In this document: positions 1 to 10,881 of the stretch, piece by piece | Layout of the letters: each line of letters starts with the position of its first letter | How positions within the stretch are numbered: position 1 is the stretch's first letter | DNA from: Coptis chinensis | Taxonomy: Eukaryota > Streptophyta > Magnoliopsida > Ranunculales > Ranunculaceae | Assembly: GCA_015680905.1 (NCBI GenBank) | Contig: CM027381.1 | Location: forward strand, 67,011,501-67,075,500 | DNA length: 64,000 nt | Reading direction: 5' to 3' | Notes under the pieces: generated by a model | Seen by the model: the letters and a program-made list of their open reading frames with translations, nothing else | What the model was told of the DNA's origin: nothing | The model's database searches: none | Program-made: the position numbers and the translations under genes

Positions 1-250
1 TTGGAGTGAGCTTAAACTTGAGTGGAAAAATCAGAGTGTTTTTGTCTTGACATATATGTGAGGACCTACTTAAGGACGCTATTCCAAAGTTTTAGAAACA
101 GATCTGTTATTGCATTTCAAAGCATAATTCATTATATATATGTTTATCCGTAGATGATTGATTATTATGCATATATTAACTTAGGTTTCGAATTGATTAT
201 TCTGTATCCATTGCTAGTGACCCAAAGATGTACGTCAGTGTTCTAGCTCT
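1..250 (-). mobile_element. Athila-related retrotransposon fragment, cut by window edge
   Basis: Read on the minus strand, bases 1 to about 190 match about 41130-41310, the non-coding 3' part of the Athila element later in the window. Shared blocks include 'aatagcgtccttaagtagg', 'gtcctcacat' and 'atatatgcataataatcaa'. Similarity fades between about 190 and 250. The fragment holds no coding sequence. The rest of the element would lie left of the window. It is in the opposite orientation to the later copy, so it is an independent insertion or fragment. Confidence 0.6.
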
Positions 251-827
251 CTGAGTTATATTGTTGCATCTGGAATCCCTGAAATTGTAAGTTGTTAGAT
301 TTTGTGCGTTATGCTTTCAATCTGAAACCTCTAATAACCGTAGTATTGAAAGTTCATAGTTTCTGCTTGGTGTGCTTATATATCAGAGATACAGAGCTTA
401 TATTTGAGCAATGCTCAATATAGCTCGATTATATTTGACTAGAACTGCCAAATTATCTATACAAGTTGGTTTGCAATGAGATGGTAGAAAAAGTTCATTT
501 TTCTTCTCAGTTGGTTCAATTTCTTGGTAAATATATTGGTACATTTAAAAGCATTTTATAGTTTCTTTGTCATCTTGAAATTAAATTTCAACTGAATATA
601 TTTGGAGCTCAATTAAGTAGCTGCTCCATCTTTTGTACTTGTGATCTTTACACTCTTTATGTTTCTCAAATTTCCTTTCACAATGCTCACAATGCCACAA
701 ATTTAGAGCGGAAGAATTGGCCAAATGTACTGACATTCAAGTGGACATATTACATAGAAAAAGAAGGGATAATAGTTAAGGAAATTTGGTTGCTATACAT
801 AGAACTACTACATGAAAGAGATCCCAC
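251..827. other. AT-rich intergenic / psaO 3' flank
   Basis: I see no gene here. The stretch is AT-rich and lies between the Athila-like fragment and the psaO stop codon. Because psaO runs on the minus strand, the part nearest 827 should hold its 3' UTR, but I could not identify a clear poly(A) signal that decides its end. Confidence 0.5.
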
Positions 828-2174
828 TTAGAAGTACGACTCGGTCCTTCCCTTGAATCCAATCTGCCCAAAAGTAAGGCAAAGGAATAGTCCAAAATGC
901 CAAGTAACCAACCACAACCTGTACAGAAACAAAAAACAATTCTTGGTGAGATACTTGTAGAAGCATGAGGTGGGACGTCAGATCCAATTTCAGGAACAAA
1001 ACATAACATTCAAAATGCATGGGATTTAGGATTGAGAGATGGTCTAGTGAACATTAAGTGGGGAAGAAAAACAGACGTGAAAGCGCCGTATCCACCTTGG
1101 AGTGTTTGTGGACATTGCTTTGAGTGTTCTCTACTTAAACGGATTCACTATCCATGGACCATGGTGAACTCTGCACCTTCATAATCTTTTTATTCGTACT
1201 TTAATATCTTTGAGGTTTGTGATTCGCTAATCGCTAGATATTGAGATATGGATACCTTTGACTGTCCCAAATTCACTTATTCCAACTTCATATGGATCAT
1301 GCTTCTTCTACTCAACCATAAGGCAAACTTATAACATTTGGTCAGAGATACTGTTTTTCCCTCTGAGACATATCGAGTCGAAAGTTCAGATCTATGCTTG
1401 GTACCTTAAATTTGTAAAATGATTATGAGATGATGTAGACTTAATTAATTTAGTTTAGTAGAGTACTCACCAAAACTGGGAACCAATAGCTGGGGGTGTA
1501 GGGAAGTGAGACAGCTCTTCTCCAATGCTCCCGAAGAAAAGACCCGTCAAACTGTTACCATTAATTAGGGGTATGCTCGATGGTGCCAACCATCCGATCA
1601 ACCCAAATCCGATAACACTGAGGTCCTTACGAAGCCAGTCTCTTTCAAAGCTTTAAAAACCAAATTGAACAAAACAACCATAAACAATCTTAAACTAATC
1701 ATAAACTTATTAGCTAAAGAAATCTAATGCAGCTTAATTAAACCAATTTCAACAAGAACTTGTTATAAGGTGTGAAAGTAAGTTACCATGTAAACCTTCC
1801 ACCTGAAGCATTTGATTGCTTCAGTGGATTTCTTGCTGCAACTCTAGACTTGATAAAACCTGCACTATAAAAAAACGTATAATTTAAAGAAAAAAAATGA
1901 GGATTTAAAGAGGCTACTCAATTTGAAAACGATGTAAATGCACTATATATCAAATGGTAATACACCCTCGCGCGTTTTTTAAGTAGTAAATTTTGTGTTC
2001 CTAAGAAGCGTGAATGCGTGATAACAACGAAATGTAGTAATACACACTAGCGAAAAGAGTGGAAGAGAGAGGGGTGCCTGAAGTGAGATTAGTTCTTTTG
2101 GGTGAAGAGAGGGAAGAAGTGGCCAAGCCTGCAACAGTTGTGGTAATGGCTGCTGTTGCCATGGTTGCTGCCAT
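828..2174 (-). CDS. psaO: Photosystem I subunit O, chloroplast precursor (4 exons)
   Basis: PsaO is a small thylakoid membrane subunit of photosystem I. With PsaH and PsaL it forms the docking side for light-harvesting complex II during state transitions (family knowledge). I built the gene by eye: exons 2174-2048, 1859-1787, 1650-1471 and 918-828, all with GT...AG introns (donors GTGTGT, GTAACT, GTGAGT) and codons that join in frame, giving 156 residues. The first ~60 residues are rich in A, T and S like a chloroplast transit peptide. The mature part begins near CFERDWLRKDLSVIGFG, then GWLAPSSIPLINGNSLTGLF (first membrane region), EELSHFPTPPAIGSQFW, and ends LTFGQIGFKGRTESYF; these match the PsaO family closely. 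The start is the first ATG of a reading frame typical of transit peptides. No stop or frameshift is seen, so it is probably functional. It is the only intact gene in the window. Confidence 0.93.
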
Positions 2175-2300
2175 TGATTTTTTTGTTTCACTGATCGCAA
2201 GTGGTGTACGAACTTTTTTCTAAAGGTTGAGGTTTCTTTTTTTGAAGTTTTGTGATGGAGGTTTTCTTGTGATTATTAAGATTGCATGGCTGGATTTTCG

Positions 2301-2348
2301 GATATATTTAAGCAATAAGGCTTTGCCATGTGGAGATATATGGATAAG
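2301..2348 (-). promoter_or_regulatory. Putative psaO core promoter: TATA-like box and I-box
   Basis: On the minus strand upstream of the psaO ATG there is a TATA-like TAAATATATC (2301-2310), about 130 bp before the start codon. Further upstream is a GATAAG motif (2343-2348 as read on the plus strand), the I-box core common in light-regulated photosynthesis genes. Short motifs like these occur by chance, so this is an inference from position. Confidence 0.35.
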
Positions 2349-2698
2349 TGTATAGAAGTGATGGTTCAGCAATGGCGAGATCTTCACATCCGCATTGCTT
2401 GATTGCTAGTGGTGAGGGCATCTTGTTGGATGGGCCAAACGCCCAAACATCAACATCCATGGAGCAGCCCGGTATGTGTTAGGGTGACTTCAAATTGGAT
2501 CGGATCGAGAGTTTTTCGAAAAAATTTCTAATTTTTTTTTTCAGAACTCTTTTCTTTGTAACAATTTCGATCGAATTACTTTCGGATCTACAAATATTTT
2601 TTCGAATTCGAAAATTCAGAAAATAATTGAAATTTTAGAATTGGAAATAGTTCGACCAAAAAAGTAATTCATTTTCGCAACCACTTTGTATATGTTAG
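2349..2698. other. Intergenic stretch upstream of psaO
   Basis: I recognise no gene. It includes an AT-rich, degenerate part around 2500-2690 with runs of T and repeated 'tcga' words. It ends where the nested MITE cluster begins. Confidence 0.4.
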
Positions 2699-2801
2699 CA
2701 TAGTACAAAATATCTCGATATATCGCGATATTTAGGGATATCTATCTAGATTTTAGAGAAAGATATATAAATATCACAATATGTTCAGAGATATATACGA
2801 C

Positions 2802-3192
2802 CATAGTACAAAATATCAGGATATGGATATTTATCGATATTCAATTTCTAGATATGTATCGTGGATATATCCCCCTCTTTGGGGATATTTGACATTGTTT
2901 CACATGCAAATATCGTGAATATATCTAAAATATCGACAAATATCATAGATATTGTAGATATTTTTTGATATATCATGATACATTATTTATATTTATTTGA
3001 AATATAATGGTAAATATTAAATAAAATTGTTATATACACAAAATATCACAAATATCACAAATATCGTTGAAATATCACCGATATTTGCAATCGTATATAT
3101 CTCTGAACATATCGTGATATTTATATATCTTTCTCTAGAATCTGGATAGATATCCCAAACTATCGCGATATATCGGGATATTTTGTACTATG
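2802..3192 (+). mobile_element. MITE, catagtac family, copy 1 (391 bp)
   Basis: It begins catagtacaaaatatc and ends gatattttgtactatg, which gives inverted termini of about 20 bp. The interior is very AT-rich, made of 'atatc/gatat' words, and has no ORF. Together with copy 2 it is bounded by the exact direct repeat atatatacgac (2791-2801 and 3616-3626). The intact sister copies show this sequence only once, so it is a true 11-bp target duplication. That length suggests a Mutator-like (MULE) origin, which is inference. Confidence 0.8.
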
Positions 3193-3197
3193 TATAC

Positions 3198-3615
3198 CAT
3201 AGTACAAAATATCAGGATATGAGTATTTATCGATATTCAATTTCTGGATATGTATCGTGGATATATCCCTCTTTGGGGATATTTGATATTGTTTCACATG
3301 CAAATATCGTGGATATATCCAAAATATCGATAAATATCGTGAATATTGTGGATATTTTTTGATATATCATGATACATTATTTATATTTATTTGAAATATA
3401 ATAGTAAATATTAAATAAAATTGTTATATATACAAAATATCGCCAAATATCACAAAATATCCCCAAATATCACAAATATCGCAAATATCATTGAAATATC
3501 ATTGATATTTGCAGTCGTATATATCTCTGAACATATCATGATATTTATATATATTTTTCTGGAATCTGGATAGATATCCCCAAATATCGCGATATATCGG
3601 ATATTTTGTACTATG
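3198..3615 (+). mobile_element. MITE, catagtac family, copy 2 (418 bp)
   Basis: It has the same ends and order as copy 1 and is separated from it by only 5 bp (tatac, 3193-3197). It differs from copy 1 by scattered substitutions and a few extra bases in the 'caaatatcgc' part. Being in tandem within one 11-bp duplication suggests the pair either moved together or formed by insertion of one copy at the edge of the other. Confidence 0.8.
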
Positions 3616-3720
3616 ATATATACGACTACAAATATCGGCGATATTTTACGATATTTTGTATATATAACAATTTTATTTAATATTTACCATTATATTTCAA
3701 ATAAATCTCTACTAGTAGTA

Positions 3721-4371
3721 TAGCCTATAATGATCATGGCCTCTTAAATTCATCCGGGTTTTTTTTTGACGCGTAATACCCTTGATGAATAATAAAATCA
3801 GATGCCTAGATATTTATTAATGAGGACTACTTTGTCTTTTTATGCCTTTATAAATTTTCAGTACCGATATTGTCCTTAAATAAAAATATTGTTTAACACC
3901 TTTAAATGGGAGCAATCAATCATTTCTTGTGGTGATAAATTAAATTTCCAAATCCACGCCACATTTGAATTGTACGCACACCATAAATACAATTTAATTA
4001 CCATAAATAGATAGCATTTAATTAGACGTAATTAGACGTGTAGAAATTGAAAAGACTAAAGAGAGAGAGTACAAAGGGTTCTCAACAACAAAAACAACTT
4101 ACCCCTTGCTTTTCTCGCCTGCTTCTCAACAACCAAAAAAAATTCCAATTCTTCAAGACAATCTCAATTCTTCGTCAAGAACAAACAAAAAAAAAACCAA
4201 TTTTATTATATAGAAATCCCAAATCAAAGTACCTGATGTCTCGATGCTTCTTTCATTTTGTTTTTTTTTTTTTTTTTTTTTTCAATATGTTGAGTTTTAG
4301 ATTGCTTAAGATCCTTTTGTTTTATATTGTTTTGTAGGCTTTTAGTTTTTAATATTTGACTATTGAAGGTT
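3721..4371. other. Helitron 5' region, no recognised gene
   Basis: AT-rich sequence between the Helitron 5' end and the first kinesin exon. A plus-strand reading frame at 4047-4337 is low in complexity (poly-Q/K, then poly-F from a T run near 4260-4282) and resembles UTR more than protein. It may be the leader of the captured kinesin gene, but nothing shows this directly. Confidence 0.4.
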
Positions 4372-5755
4372 TGTTTTGGTATGGACAAACAGGAACAGGA
4401 AAGACCTTCACAATGGAGGGTATTGAGCGAAATCGAGGAGTCAATTATAGGACTCTAGAGGAATTGTTCAAGATTGCCAAAGAAAGGAATGAGACTTTTG
4501 CCTACAACATATCCGTCAGCGTGCTTGAAGTCTATAATGAACATATTAGGGACTTGCTTGCAAACTCGCCAACATAAAAAAAAGTAAATATAACATCATT
4601 ACCTTTAGTGTAAAGTTAAAATTTATCCATTTCACTGGTTCAACACTTAGCAGGCTTAGAATCTGCTGCTAAGTTACAAATTACTCTTTAAGTTATCAAT
4701 AATATCAGTATTGAATTTCTGCCAATAACAGCTGGATTTGGATGTAGGTTGGAGATAAGGCAAGTTTATGAAGGGGTTCATCATGTTCCAGGAATTGTTG
4801 AAGCAAAAGTGGAGAACATAAAGGAGGTATGGGATGTACTGCAAGCTGGAAGCAATGCAAGGGCTGTTGGATATAATAATGTTAATGATCATGAGCATAG
4901 TAGCCGATCTCACTGGTCTATGGACACTCGGAACTTTTATTCTTTTTCTTTTATTTTTTCCTTACAACACATTTCTCTGTTACTTTAGAAGAAAATAAAC
5001 TGATTTTCTACCTTTTCCAACATACTCTGTAATTATCTGGGAGTTGTTATAGGTATAGGTATTTTGGTGCTGCGAAGAAGTTACCCGGTGTTAGAGAGTT
5101 GTTTGAGAAACCGCCTGAGTTAAGGAAGAGGAGGTCTAGGTATGATATTTTTAAAAGGATTGACGCGAGTTATTATGGGTATCGTGATGACGAGGATGGG
5201 ATTCTTGGGAAACTTGAAGGACCTGCTGAAGCTGAGATGCATGCTGCGGCTGTGAAGGAATGGTAGAGGATGGAAAATATCAAGCTAGAGGCTAAGAGAG
5301 CGGTTAAGAGTGGGGAAGTTGTTAATGCTGCGATTATATTGTTTGAAGAAGAGGAAGATGTTGTGGAGGAGGAGAGGAAGGCGAAAGAGGAAGAGAATCA
5401 GAAAGAGCAAGAGTTGGCTTGTAGAGATGGTTAAGTCAAAGAACTTGATAAATGGGGAGTGCACCAATAGCAAGCTTTGGCTTGTAGATTTGGCTGGCAG
5501 CGAGAGGCTTGCAAAGACTAATGTGCAAGAGGAACGACTCAAGGAAGCTCAAAACATCAATAGATCACTTTAAGCTCTGGGTGATGTCATATCTTCTCCA
5601 GCAAACAAAAGCAGCCACATTCCATATAGGTCGCTCTTGCGTAACTTGCTTATTCCGTTGGACTTTATCCGGGCATACTTTATTCTTCCTCCACCACACA
5701 CCATGGGGATGTTGCGAGAATTCAAAGTGACACATCTACTTCAAGATTCATTAGG
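4372..5755 (+). pseudogene. Kinesin-14 motor domain fragment (captured, broken)
   Basis: Kinesin-14 proteins are minus-end-directed microtubule motors. Visible pieces in order: the P-loop YGQTGTGKTFTMEG with NRGVNYRTLEELF and LEVYNEHIRDLL (4372-4587); LEIRQVYEGVHHVPGIVEAK, ARAVGYNNVN and the switch I region SSRSH (about 4747-4914); then MVKSKNL, the switch II region LWLVDLAGSERL and EAQNINRSL (5427-5571), followed by ALGDVIS, SSHIPYR and THLLQDSLG to a GT donor at about 5755. These segments match the plant KIN-14 class that carries 'GVNYRTLEELF'. Damage: an in-frame TAA after LLANSPT, another TAA between INRSL and ALGD, and about 70 extra bases between IPYR and THLLQ. An ISY1 fragment occupies the gap between SSRSH and MVKSKN. 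The stalk and the rest of the motor are missing, so it cannot be functional. Confidence 0.88.
5053..5434 (+). pseudogene. ISY1: ISY1-like splicing factor fragment lying inside the kinesin pseudogene
   Basis: ISY1 is a component of the NineTeen complex of the spliceosome. Reading from 5054: YRYFGAAKKLPGVRELF, KPPELRKRRSRYDIF, RIDASYYGYRDDEDG, KLEGPAEAEM and KRAVKSGEVV, then an acidic EEEEDVVEEERKAKEEE tract. This is the conserved C-terminal half of plant ISY1. It starts right after an AG (5051-5052) that can serve as splice acceptor. It has an in-frame TAG at 5264-5266, where the family has an arginine codon (W*RME instead of WRRME), and stops at 5432-5434 just inside the following kinesin exon. 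The N-terminal half and the final part are absent. Its insertion between two consecutive kinesin blocks makes a chimeric structure. Confidence 0.88.
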
Positions 5756-6812
5756 TAAGGCAAACTATCATACTTATTTGATTGCCTATCCTGCCGCGTC
5801 GAGACGCTAGGAGTCTTCAATTTTTTTTTTATAATTTCTGGGTTGGATGGAGATTGTCGTTTGTGTGCTCAGCTTATGGAGGCTTATTTGTGTAATGGTA
5901 AATATGAAGGTATGTAGTCAATCTTTCATTCATTTTTGTATTTGATGTTTATTCTTTGAATGGTATACATACTATTTGCGTTGGTTGCAAAGAAATTGTA
6001 TTGCCAAGTATTGGTTTGTTTTTGAGAGTTTTAGCAGACGGAGGTACATGTCTTAATATTGTCAAAATGTTACTTCTCAAATTTCAGAAACTTATAGTCG
6101 TATAAAGAAGAGAGAGGCAGATAGTGGGTTTTAGCCTTTTAGGGACAAGTTGATAATGGGTTATACTCCTAAATGGACTGATTTTAAAGGTATGAAACAA
6201 ATTCCAATTAACTTTACAATGATCAAATCAACTACTTGTTGCTTTTGTGTGAGTTTGTCATAACATGCCTAAAAGCTATGCATTTTCATGTTTAGTGCGT
6301 CTCATTGCCTTTAATTTTGTATTGTGAATATGTATTTACAAGAATCGATGGGTTCTTTTTTTGTAAGTCTAAATACCATAAAATGAATAATTTTGAGTGC
6401 TCAACAGGTATTCCGCTTATGGCCATATCTAATTCCTATGGTTATGTGTTTTGAATTAGCATATATGTTTTGTTGCTAACTAAAAAGATTTGGGCTTTCT
6501 AAATGCCTCACAAACATCTAATCCGAGAATCCCTACTGTGGATGCAGGTTTCAATTCTGGAAGGGGAAACCAAGACACAACTCTACATTTCATAAACCTT
6601 ACAAACATGGTAAGAACCTTCATACATGTATCGTGAGCAATACATTATTGAATTTTAAACTTTTTTACTTTAAAATGACATGTTCAATACTTCAATGTGA
6701 TACAGTAATATTGTTTTCTTAATTACAAATAGTATCTTCGTAGTAATACACTTTTAGTTATTGCAAACTATATTTTTGTCTTCCAAAATGTGTTTTCCCA
6801 TTCACTCATAAA
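5756..6812 (+). other. Helitron interior with unassigned exon-like pieces
   Basis: I recognise no family. Exon-like pieces with plausible splice signals are seen: around 5868-5912 (frame giving GLDGDCRLCAQLMEAYLCNG), 6088-6190 (ETYSRIKKREADSG, a stop, then MGYTPKWTDFKG before a GT) and 6549-6609 (after TGCAG, before GTAAGA). They may be a further captured gene, but the evidence is only length and splice-like borders. Confidence 0.3.
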
Positions 6813-7163
6813 ATGGCAGACGTCGAAGCAACCAGAGCAGTAGGAATTATTTTTATAAACTCTTTCTTTCGACAAATAAATTTAGTCAAACAAACTAACC
6901 CATTCAAGTTCAAGCATTTGTGGAGATTCCAGGCCGTATGATAGAAGCTACTGGCAAGTTGAAACATGTATTACTCTAAAAATGAATTAGTGTACTCAAA
7001 TTGTATTCATTTATATTATATTATATTTTAATTTACACTAAATGTATTTTTCAGGTGGTGGCTCAAATGCGAAACAAAGAGACGGAGAAAAAACGTGCTT
7101 TTTTACTAACACTGGAAGAATTACGACCATTGCCCGAGGATACAAATACTTACAAATCTGTTG
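6813..7163 (+). pseudogene. PFD1: Prefoldin subunit 1 fragment (first three exons)
   Basis: Prefoldin is the hexameric co-chaperone that hands tubulin and actin to the CCT chaperonin; subunit 1 is a beta-type subunit. Exon 1 (from ATG 6813) gives MADVEATRA. Exon 2 (6915-6967) gives FVEIPGRMIEATGKLKH. Exon 3 (7055-7163) gives QMRNKETEKKRAFL, LTLEELRPLPEDTNTYKSVG and ends at a GTATGA donor. These match the first half of plant prefoldin 1 (about 125-130 residues). Exon 3 carries an extra leucine codon and a few extra residues at its start, and the exon 1 donor is doubtful. The following exons, with the FVLEP and second coiled-coil parts, are absent, so the fragment ends within the gene. Same strand as the other captured pieces. 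Confidence 0.87.
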
Positions 7164-7681
7164 GTATGATTCAAATATTAGTTCTTGTGATATAAGTAAC
7201 ATTTTTTTCTTTTATGGTTGTGCTTTTACTAAACTAGGATTTGGTTATATGGTTGAGTGTTTTAAGGTTATTTGGAAATATTAGTTAAGAACTAAGGGGT
7301 TGATAGACATATAGTAATTATTTAGGTAATAACTAAAACATATTTGCTGGAGTACAAACACACAAACACACAACATACAGACACAGCACACAGAGACACA
7401 TATAACAATATTGGCCAAGCATATTTGAGAAGGTAGACTGGATGTACCTTTGCATGTTTGTCTCTAATGAAAGTCCTAACATATGGTTGCAAACTTTACT
7501 ATTCACTCAAATTTTGTTTGGAAAAAGATTTGCTTGTATTCTCAAATACAAAAGCCCCTTTGAAGAATTGTTTTGTTGGGTGAGCTAAATTGATTTTAAT
7601 AGTCCTTGGGTACTCTATGACTCTGATATATTTTGGAATTTTTTTTAAAGAAGGAAATTACGTATCTTCGATGGTTTTCAG
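7164..7681. other. Helitron interior, no recognised gene
   Basis: AT-rich sequence containing a CA-rich low-complexity patch near 7357-7405 (acacacaaacacac). It probably includes intron sequence following the prefoldin exon 3 donor and intron sequence preceding the choline-transporter exon. Confidence 0.4.
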
Positions 7682-8645
7682 ATCCTTGAAGCAAGCAGCT
7701 CTTTGCATGTACCTTGGCTTGGCTCTGTTGCTCTTGGTTCCCTAATTGTACCATTTGTCAAATTCCTATGATCTCCACTCGACTCAATTCGCCGTAGGTT
7801 GAAAGGTGCTAATAGGATAGGGAAGCTGGCATCTGGTTCTTCTCGGTGCTGTCTTGGTTGTGTTGGTTGGACAGGAAAATCAGCAAATCACAATGCTTAT
7901 ATAATGGTAATCTTATGCAACAATTCTTTAGCTATAGATATTAAGTAACAAAAATAATTAATAACTATTTTTGGATCAAGTATCTGACCTATGTTGGGTA
8001 AGGATGGCAGGATAGAAAATGATACCCTCTCTGTCTCTGCTTTGTGCACAGCTCATAGACTGTCATAGTAGCAATCCACCATTTGATAGGTCACATGCTA
8101 ATTTACTACAAATGTTCCACTAGCTATTAGTTGTAACTTTCAAATTTTGAGAATATTCTGGTCGTTTTGATTAATCTCTTTAGTCAGGAGAGAAAAGAAA
8201 TGGAAACTGGAAAATAACTACTCCAGCTTTTTATTAAATACAAAATCATAAATTCAATCGGCAGTCTTCATACAAAAGTTTGGATGAAAACCACCATTTG
8301 GTCGCTGTCTTATAGTATGTAGAAACATCATGGGCTGTAGTGTTGATTTTTTCACATCCGCCCAACCTAATTTAGAGTAACTTTTGAAGTCCCTATGTTT
8401 CTTGGTTGATCACTAACTACGTTACTAAATTTTCATCATTTTACTTGCAAATAGCCATTACATGTAAAAGCTTCTTTAGTGCTTCCACACTTGCAACAAC
8501 ATTGATCATAAATAACATTATTCAAATAGGGAAGGTAAATGTAATTGGAGATGTTATTCTCTTTCTCGGGAAATTATGCATCAACCTTTTCAATGTTGTG
8601 TTTGCATTCCTAATGTTGGATACTCATAAATACAATTCCATTATG
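7682..8645 (+). pseudogene. Choline-transporter-like protein fragment (two exons)
   Basis: The CTL/PNS1 family (Pfam choline_transpo) consists of multi-span membrane proteins. Exon A (7682-7906, after TTTTCAG, before GTAATC) reads LGSVALGSLIVPFVKF, a TGA stop, LDSIRRRLK, GKLASGSSRCCLGCVGW and SANHNAYIM. Exon B (8451 to about 8645) reads IAITCKSFFSASTLATTLII, INNIIQIGKVNVIGDVILFL, GKLCINLFNVVFAFLMLDTH, and KY. Order and spacing match the C-terminal membrane region of the plant family. Damage: an in-frame TGA in exon A, and the acceptor before exon B reads ...TTGCAA (8450 is A), so the normal AG is lost. Upstream transmembrane exons and the C-terminal tail are absent. Confidence 0.82.
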
Positions 8646-10880
8646 TACAACCATCAATCAGCTACATAATCCTTAGAACAACTTCTTGAATATTTCACCC
8701 TAATAGCTCTGGCAAGTGCAGGATCACCTGTCTTTGTACCCTATAAGGAAAGGCCATAACGCACACAAGTCTGATCCTTCTCCTCCCATGCACTCCTGTC
8801 CCCTCCCCTTTTCTCCTGTCCCCTCCCATTCATCCCATGTTGTTGTGTGAATGAATATGGAAGATACTGCTTTGCATGGGGATTTGCGGACTTGAACCCG
8901 CTAACTGATATGTTGATCACAATAACTGCTATACACACGAGGATTTTGTCTGCAAATTAAACATGAAGCGAGGACTTATGAGATGTATATAATGACACAT
9001 TCTTATTGTTTTCAAACTTTCAAAGGCAGTTTTCCCGTTTCCTTTTCGTGTGTCAGAATGCCTTCTTTAGCTTGCTGACATTTTCCCTTTTTTACCTCAT
9101 TATTGCTTGAGACAAAGCAAGGGCAGTCGTTTGGAGTCAAAGCATTGAGGAGCACACTCCTGTTGTACCAAACTAAGTATATAGTAACGATGAAGTCAAT
9201 GGGATAAGTAGTTTTTGATGAAAAGGTGTGTCCTACCAGTCAGTCCATTATTGTTTTTGTAGTTATTTTGTATATATAATTGCTTGCATTATTGATTACT
9301 TTTAGGAATATTGATTTATTAAAAAAAAATATGTTTCGTTCATAACAACGACACTGTTTGATTATGTGATTCAATTCTAACTCTATCAAAGTCGTAGGCT
9401 ATTTTGTGACAACAATGAAACAAGCGAAGTTCACACACTTTAACGGCTGGAAAGTGAATTATTGTCAGCTGTGATGAGATATGAGAATACACTTTCATAG
9501 CACTTTTAACTTTGGAGAAAACTTGACGAATTGAAGAAGAAAGCGTATAAACCCCTAGGGCTGTTATTTCTACTTGGTCGGAATATAGGAGCGCCTACTA
9601 TTATATATTAAATCTTTATTGCTATTTTGGTTAATTATTGGTGTTCATTGGATACATCTAGAACAAGTTAGAATATATATATTGTTTGTGTAGGTTCAAC
9701 ACTCTGCCCAAATGTTGGTGAGGTACTGAACTTCCTCGAGTTGGCGAGAACCACCTCTCTGAGATCATGGGTTTTGATTTTTGAACCTTATGTTTTTATT
9801 CACTGTGTGGAAGTGTTATTTATACATTTACAAAATATTTAACATATCATTTTTAGTCGTCTTTTGTTTTTCTCTTTGAGATTGTTCTTCATGATCTCTC
9901 TTTTAAAAACTATCTGCATTTTTTTCCCACAATAAATGACATTTGGAGTTAAAAACCATTGAAAACAATAGTTGGAGGAGAGAACCATTAATTAGAGAAA
10001 GAAGTATAGATAGTTTGCTTGGGGAGTCTAGAAGATTTGACCATAGTTGGCTTAGGGAGTCCTGAAGTTACAATTTAAATATAACAAATTGTTTTTGAAT
10101 TTTTTTTTGTAATTTTGGTTTTAATCCTTTGGTGTTTGGTGTATGTAGAAATATGTCATAACACCAATACGTATCTTCCTCGAAGTCTATCATAACACTG
10201 TCATCAGATATGATTTATTAATCAATAGAATTTAGTGATTTACACATTCTCACAACTGACTTTGATGAGTTGTTTTAAACACTAATTTTTACCATATATA
10301 TTTGAGGCAATTGTTTGCTTGGGAAGTTCTTAAGTTACGATCTATTTATATTAAATATGTTGTGTAGAGCTATGTGCGTGCTTACACATACGAACAACAA
10401 GACAACTTGCTGGGAAGGTTTTCCAGCCAAAATGTCTGAGGAACCTTCATACTACTGGTGAGTGATTACCATTCTCTATGTATTATTACACCTATTGAAT
10501 ATCATGATCATCTTCAAGTAACACATTTTCTTCACAATTGGTTATGTGCTAGATTGACTCAATCATTGCTCTCTTATAAGTGGATTTCACTGGTAGTGGT
10601 GAGCTTGCAGAGCGCCAGGTTAGCTCATAAACCACTATTGCTTGCATAATTTCTTATTTCTGGCATATGATATTTATGATTTCCATTTAGACAAAGAAAA
10701 GATAAATACAGTTATGTGGTTTTTCCCATGTCGTTAGTATTTGTGAGATCTCGAAGTATTCTTAGGTTCGAGGCTTTTAATTTTTTTCTCTGTAGGTAAT
10801 GAATCATTTTGAGTTAATCATATGTCATTGGATAACATATTGTTCTCTTAATTTGAGACACACGTGTTTATTTTATCTGC
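8646..10880. other. Helitron interior, no confidently recognised gene
   Basis: About 2.2 kb without a gene I can name. A short exon-like piece near 9691-9775 (after GTAG, frame STLCPNVGEVLNFLELART) and another at about 10403-10454, ending at a GTGAGT donor, could belong to captured genes. The second may be an upstream exon of the CRCK-like kinase that follows, but this is only suggested by position. Confidence 0.35.
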
Positions 10881-10881
10881 A

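Noticed and set aside
776..1009. Two overlapping minus-strand frames of 70-77 codons
   Set aside because: They are other frames across the last psaO exon and its intron.
2699..3710. An AT-rich satellite array
   Set aside because: The units have defined inverted ends and an 11-bp target duplication, and one copy is split by a Helitron, so they are MITEs in a nest and not satellite monomers.
4047..4337. A 96-codon protein gene upstream of the kinesin fragment
   Set aside because: Q/K-rich then poly-F from a T run; it looks like untranslated leader or intron sequence.
8870..8905. A tRNA gene on the minus strand (T-arm-like gcgggttcaagtccgc)
   Set aside because: No matching acceptor stem, D-arm or anticodon arm can be placed around it.
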